Positions 60,844 through 64,000 of a DNA stretch of 64,000 bases are shown here, in pieces (position 1 is the stretch's first letter; each line of letters opens with the position of its first letter). The translations under genes were made by a program, and so were the position numbers. The DNA is from JBBRTJ01 sp038244535 (GTDB lineage: Bacteria; Actinomycetota; Acidimicrobiia; Acidimicrobiales; Ilumatobacteraceae), in assembly GCA_038244535.1 (NCBI GenBank), contig JBBRTJ010000002.1, positions 1 through 64,000 of the forward strand, in the 5' to 3' direction. The notes below the pieces were generated by a model. The model made no database searches, was not told where the DNA came from, and was given only the letters and a program-made list of their open reading frames with translations.

Positions 60844-60886
60844 CTTGTGCGCCCAACGCAGGCCCTGGCCCCTTTCGACGCACAAG
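60844..60886. terminator. Long-range inverted repeat after the membrane-protein gene
   Basis: CTTGTGCG (60844-60851) and CGCACAAG (60879-60886) are perfectly complementary, with 27 bases between them. It could close a transcript ending or mark a small RNA, but no U-tract follows. Evidence is structural only. Confidence 0.35.
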
Positions 60887-61000
60887 TTGCCCACCGCGCT
60901 ACCTAGTCGCGCCCGCCGGTGCGAATACGTCGTCCTACCGATGTGCCGAGAGGGTTCAGGGGCGCAAGGTGATGGTGCCCAACTGCCTCAGGAGCATCCC

Positions 61001-61225
61001 ATGGACACCGCCAGCACCTACGCCATCGTTCGTCATCACGGTCAGGCGCTCTGCGACGAGGCAACTGCTCGTCGCCAGGTGCGGTCCGGTCGCCCGGCCC
61101 GCCGCTTCGGCCGCTCGGTGCGCCGCCGCGCTCGCGCCGCCTTGCCGCCGGGTTCGGGCGGGCCTCTCCGCCAATCACCCTCGATCGGTACGCTCGCCGC
61201 ATGCTGCTTGGCCGAACCGGCCTGA
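61001..61225 (+). CDS. Small basic protein, start with strong ribosome binding site
   Basis: A 74-residue frame starts at ATG 61001, six bases after AGGAG (60990-60994), the best ribosome binding site in this part of the window. The sequence begins 'MDTASTYAIVRHHGQALCDE', then an Arg-rich stretch ('RRQVRSGRPARRFGRSVRRR') and ends 'LAACCLAEPA'. It overlaps the first 25 bases of the LuxR gene if that begins at 61201, but not if LuxR begins at GTG 61231. I do not recognise a family. It could be an uncharacterised peptide or a translated leader for the regulator. Confidence 0.45.
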   Translation: MDTASTYAIVRHHGQALCDEATARRQVRSGRPARRFGRSVRRRARAALPPGSGGPLRQSPSIGTLAACCLAEPA

Positions 61226-63957
61226 GTCCCGTGCTCGTCGGGCGGTCCGCCGCCCTCGGCCGGTTGCGGTCCCTGCTCGGTGGTGTGGCGGCCGGGGGTG
61301 CGCCCGGCCCGACGATCGCGCTCGTCAGCGGCGAGGCCGGCGTTGGCAAGACCCGCCTGCTGCGAGAGCTCGGCGCCGGCGCACCGATCGGCACCGTCGT
61401 GCTGGCGGGCCAGGCCGAGCCGGGTTCGCTCGGGCGGCCGCTCGAGCTGGTGCGGTCGCTGCTCGGCCCCCACCCCTTCGACGCACGAGCTGATCTCCCC
61501 GAGTCGACTCGGGCCTCGGTGACCGCCATCGTCGAGCGGATCGGAGACCGTCCAGGGCTCGTGGTGTTCGATGATCTCCACTGGGCCGATGCCGAGAGCG
61601 TCGAGGTGTTCGAACGGCTTGCCGCCACCGGCCCGGCCACCATGCTCCTCGTCGGAACGTACCGTCCCGAGGACCTGAGCCGCCGCCTGCCAGGAGGCGA
61701 GATGCTCGGTCGGCTCGAGCGACGCCACACGGTGCACCCGGTGCACCTCGACCGCCTCAGTCGCGACGAGGTGGCGTCGTTCCTGGCCGCGGTCGCCGGG
61801 CGTCCCGCCCCCTCGGCCGCAGTCGAGGTGCTGTCCTCGCGAACGGGAGGCAATCCGTTCTTCCTCGAGGAGATCATGGCTTCGGCCGGTGACATCCCCC
61901 TCGAGCGCTTGGTCGATGAGCCGCTCCCGTGGACGCTGGCCGAGCTCGTGGCCCATCAGCTCGACGGTCTGAACGCCGACGAGCGGCGGGTGGTCGAGGC
62001 GCTGGCCGTCATCGGCCGGCGGGTGCCGTTCGACGTTCTCGCCATCGTCACCGAGCTGGGCGAACGCACCCTGATCGCGCACCTCCGTTCGCTCGTCGCA
62101 GCCGGCGTGCTGCTCGAGGAGCGGCCCGACGAGCTCAGCTTCCGCCATGCGCTCGTGCGCGACGCGGTGCAGAGCCAGCTCCTCGGCCGTGAGCGGCGCC
62201 GACTCCACGAGCGGGCGCTGGCGGCACTGATCGAGTCGACCTGCGCCACCGACTTCGCCGACCTGGCCCGTCATGCGGCGGGCGCTGGTCGCTACGACGA
62301 CCTCGTGCGCCTCGGGCGCAGCGGCGTCGCCCACTACCTGGCCCAGGGATCGTCGTTCCAGGCCCTGCGACTCGCTGTCGAGGCGTTGGCCGAGGCCCCC
62401 GATGACGTCGAGCTGCTCGCCGGGGCGGCCCGCGCCGCCTGGCTCATCGGGCTCGATGAGGAGGCCGCCGAGCACGCCCAGCGCTGGCGCCTCGTTGTCA
62501 CCGGCACCGACGACCTCGAGGGGCGGTGCGCGGCGCTGCGCCAGCTCGCCCGGATCCGTCACGAACAAGGCCGCACCACCGAGCTCTGGGCGCTGACCGA
62601 CGAGCTGGAGTCGCTGATCGACGAGCTCGCCGTGGGCGAAGAGCGGCCGCGGGTGCAGGCCTTCCTGGCCCAGGCTCACATGCTGAACGACCACAACGAC
62701 CTGGCCATCGCCTGGGCGCTGCTGGCCGAGGCCGAGGCGCTGCGGATCGGGGCCGACGCCGTGCGGGCCCAGGCCATGGTCGAGCGCGGGTCGGCGCTCG
62801 TGATGGTCGGCGAGGTCGACGGCGCCGTGCTGCTCCGCGACGGTTCGGCACTCGCCGAGTCGGCGGGTGACCTGGTGACGGCGACGCGAGGTCTCAACAA
62901 CCTCATTGGGTCGGTCCCCCTCTCGCTCGACGAGCGCCGCGCCGTCGTGGCTCGTCTCAACGAACTGGCCGAGCGCAGCGGCTTCACGATGCTCGGCGCC
63001 GATGCCATGGGCCGCACCGCCTTTCTCGAGGTGCACGCGGGCCAGTGGGAGGCCGCGTGGAACGCCGCGCAGACCTCCGCCCGTCCGTCGCAGCAAAGGG
63101 GACACCCAGGCGAGGACTGGGCCACGGGGATCGAAGCGCTGCTCCTGATCGAGGCCGGTCGCGCCGACGAGGTCGAGGCGCGGTTGCTTCGGCCGCCCGA
63201 GAGCGTTCACGGGCGCCACTGGTACAGCCCGCACTGCGTTGATCGGGCGTTGCGCCTAGCGCTGCTCGCGCAGCGCGGTGGCGCCGATCGGCTCGACGTC
63301 GATCTTGCTTGGCGGGCGGTCGAGGAGCTCGTCGCCGAGCAGTCGGGATCCGAGCTCGACCTCGTGTCGATTGAGATCGAAGCGGCCCTCGCCCTCGGCA
63401 TCGATCCCGCTGCCGTCAGGTCGGCGCTGGGTGGTCTGCGGCCTGTCGTGTCCGGCAACCTCGGCGGGCTGCTCGAGGCCAGGCTGCGGGCCGCCGATGG
63501 CGATGCGGCGGGGGCGGCAGAACTGCTCGACGCCTGGCTGGCGGCCCCGGCGGTCGAGGTCGTCAGTGCCGCGACCCGAGCCGGCGCCGAGGCCCTGCTG
63601 GCCCGGACGCTGCTGGGCCTGGGCGACACGGACCGGGCCTTGGTCGTCGCCCGGCGCGGGCGTGACCGCCTGGCGGCCTGGCCCGGTTGGCGTCGCGATG
63701 ACCTCGATGCGCTCATCCGGCGATTGGAAGGGGCGCGGTCCTACGCCGCCGGCGACACCGAGCTGACGCCTCGTGAGCGCGAGGTTGCCGCCCTGCTGGC
63801 CGATGGGCTCACGAACGCGCAAGTGGCGGCCGCGCTCTACATCTCGCCCAAGACGGCGGCGGTGCACGTGTCGAACATCCTCATGAAGCTCGGGATGGCG
63901 AGTCGCGCCGAGGTGGCCGCGTGGGCGGTGCGCAGTGGCGTGGCGCGGGCCAGCTGA
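61201..63957 (+). CDS. LuxR-family regulator with AAA-type ATPase (LAL/MalT-like)
   Basis: The 918-residue regulator begins with an ATPase: Walker A 'VSGEAGVGKTRLL' (~40), Walker B 'LVVFDDLHWADAE' (~120) and a sensor region 'GGNPFFLEEIM'. A long helical TPR-like middle (~300-840) follows, then a C-terminal LuxR helix-turn-helix 'LTPREREVAALLADGLTNAQVAAALYISPKTAAVHVSNILMKLGMASRAEVAAWAV'. Such LAL proteins activate transcription on binding an inducer. ATG 61201 or GTG 61231 could be the start. The stop is at 63955-63957; only 43 bases follow. Confidence 0.9.
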   Translation: MLLGRTGLSPVLVGRSAALGRLRSLLGGVAAGGAPGPTIALVSGEAGVGKTRLLRELGAGAPIGTVVLAGQAEPGSLGRPLELVRSLLGPHPFDARADLPESTRASVTAIVERIGDRPGLVVFDDLHWADAESVEVFERLAATGPATMLLVGTYRPEDLSRRLPGGEMLGRLERRHTVHPVHLDRLSRDEVASFLAAVAGRPAPSAAVEVLSSRTGGNPFFLEEIMASAGDIPLERLVDEPLPWTLAELVAHQLDGLNADERRVVEALAVIGRRVPFDVLAIVTELGERTLIAHLRSLVAAGVLLEERPDELSFRHALVRDAVQSQLLGRERRRLHERALAALIESTCATDFADLARHAAGAGRYDDLVRLGRSGVAHYLAQGSSFQALRLAVEALAEAPDDVELLAGAARAAWLIGLDEEAAEHAQRWRLVVTGTDDLEGRCAALRQLARIRHEQGRTTELWALTDELESLIDELAVGEERPRVQAFLAQAHMLNDHNDLAIAWALLAEAEALRIGADAVRAQAMVERGSALVMVGEVDGAVLLRDGSALAESAGDLVTATRGLNNLIGSVPLSLDERRAVVARLNELAERSGFTMLGADAMGRTAFLEVHAGQWEAAWNAAQTSARPSQQRGHPGEDWATGIEALLLIEAGRADEVEARLLRPPESVHGRHWYSPHCVDRALRLALLAQRGGADRLDVDLAWRAVEELVAEQSGSELDLVSIEIEAALALGIDPAAVRSALGGLRPVVSGNLGGLLEARLRAADGDAAGAAELLDAWLAAPAVEVVSAATRAGAEALLARTLLGLGDTDRALVVARRGRDRLAAWPGWRRDDLDALIRRLEGARSYAAGDTELTPREREVAALLADGLTNAQVAAALYISPKTAAVHVSNILMKLGMASRAEVAAWAVRSGVARAS

Positions 63958-64000
63958 TCGCCGATTCTTCCCCCGAAAAACCCTTTCGCCGAGTCGATGG

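Overview
The window is high-GC bacterial chromosome and most resembles a free-living actinomycete, probably of the Acidimicrobiia type. The support is two mycothiol-dependent (maleylpyruvate isomerase-type) enzymes, a SUF system with SufU, a DUF2332 protein, an HNH endonuclease remnant of the actinobacterial 13E12/DUF222 kind, a response regulator/thioredoxin reductase-like fusion, and frequent leaderless starts (a TANNNT box 6-7 bases before ATG/GTG). No tRNA, rRNA, integrase, insertion sequence or CRISPR array was seen. Taxonomy is inferred from gene content only.

Left part (1-32 kb). A truncated copper-protein gene is followed on the minus strand by a TPP-riboswitch-controlled thiamine operon (thiN-thiB-thiP-thiQ), with a Gfo/Idh/MocA-GNAT fusion 43 bases downstream. 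Next come a SnoaL-like protein, a CDF metal transporter, an SDR, an aminoglycoside-phosphotransferase-like kinase and an AarF/UbiB kinase. A divergent pair (DinB/MPI-type protein and an Nfu-type Fe-S carrier) shares one symmetrical promoter. An HMG-CoA-synthase-like protein fused to a DUF35-like OB fold is followed by an SCP2-type thiolase, then dxs and an inositol-monophosphatase-like gene. After these come another SDR, DUF2332, a PAP2-type membrane protein, a hydrolase coupled to an IlvG-like TPP enzyme, an FlK-like thioesterase, tldD with two tandem tldE genes, a GDPD-like lipoprotein, and a MarR regulator facing a DrrAB-type exporter.

Middle (32-44 kb). sufD, a Rieske-type ferredoxin and a first sufC start from a leaderless promoter overlapped by a dyad operator; purE-purK follow. 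A respiratory operon then encodes a cupredoxin lipoprotein, a small membrane protein, a GltD-like flavoprotein with ferredoxin domains, a b6f-type cytochrome b, a Rieske protein and a monohaem cytochrome c. Downstream are a cysteine-free response regulator/thioredoxin reductase fusion and a cyclic-nucleotide-domain histidine kinase.

Right part (44-64 kb). A decayed stretch holds an HNH pseudogene and a nucleotidyltransferase-like remnant. Then come a YbaK deacylase, an isochorismatase-type hydrolase, a polytopic membrane protein, an alkylsulfatase-type enzyme, a double GNAT and an ABC-F protein. A second SUF cluster (sufC-sufS-sufU) is preceded by a near-copy of the sufD operator, and an Rrf2 regulator gene lies 1.3 kb upstream. 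The end of the window holds hairpin-rich tandem repeats, a VapBC-type toxin-antitoxin pair, an acyl-CoA dehydrogenase, a small unannotated-type ORF and a large LuxR (LAL) regulator.

The main theme is iron-sulfur biology. Nfu, two split SUF loci with a common predicted operator, an Rrf2 regulator, two Rieske proteins and a multi-cluster flavoprotein feeding a bc complex all lie within 45 kb. The most interesting candidates are the shared SUF operator, the bc complex with its flavin/ferredoxin module, and the redox-dead regulator fusion next to it.
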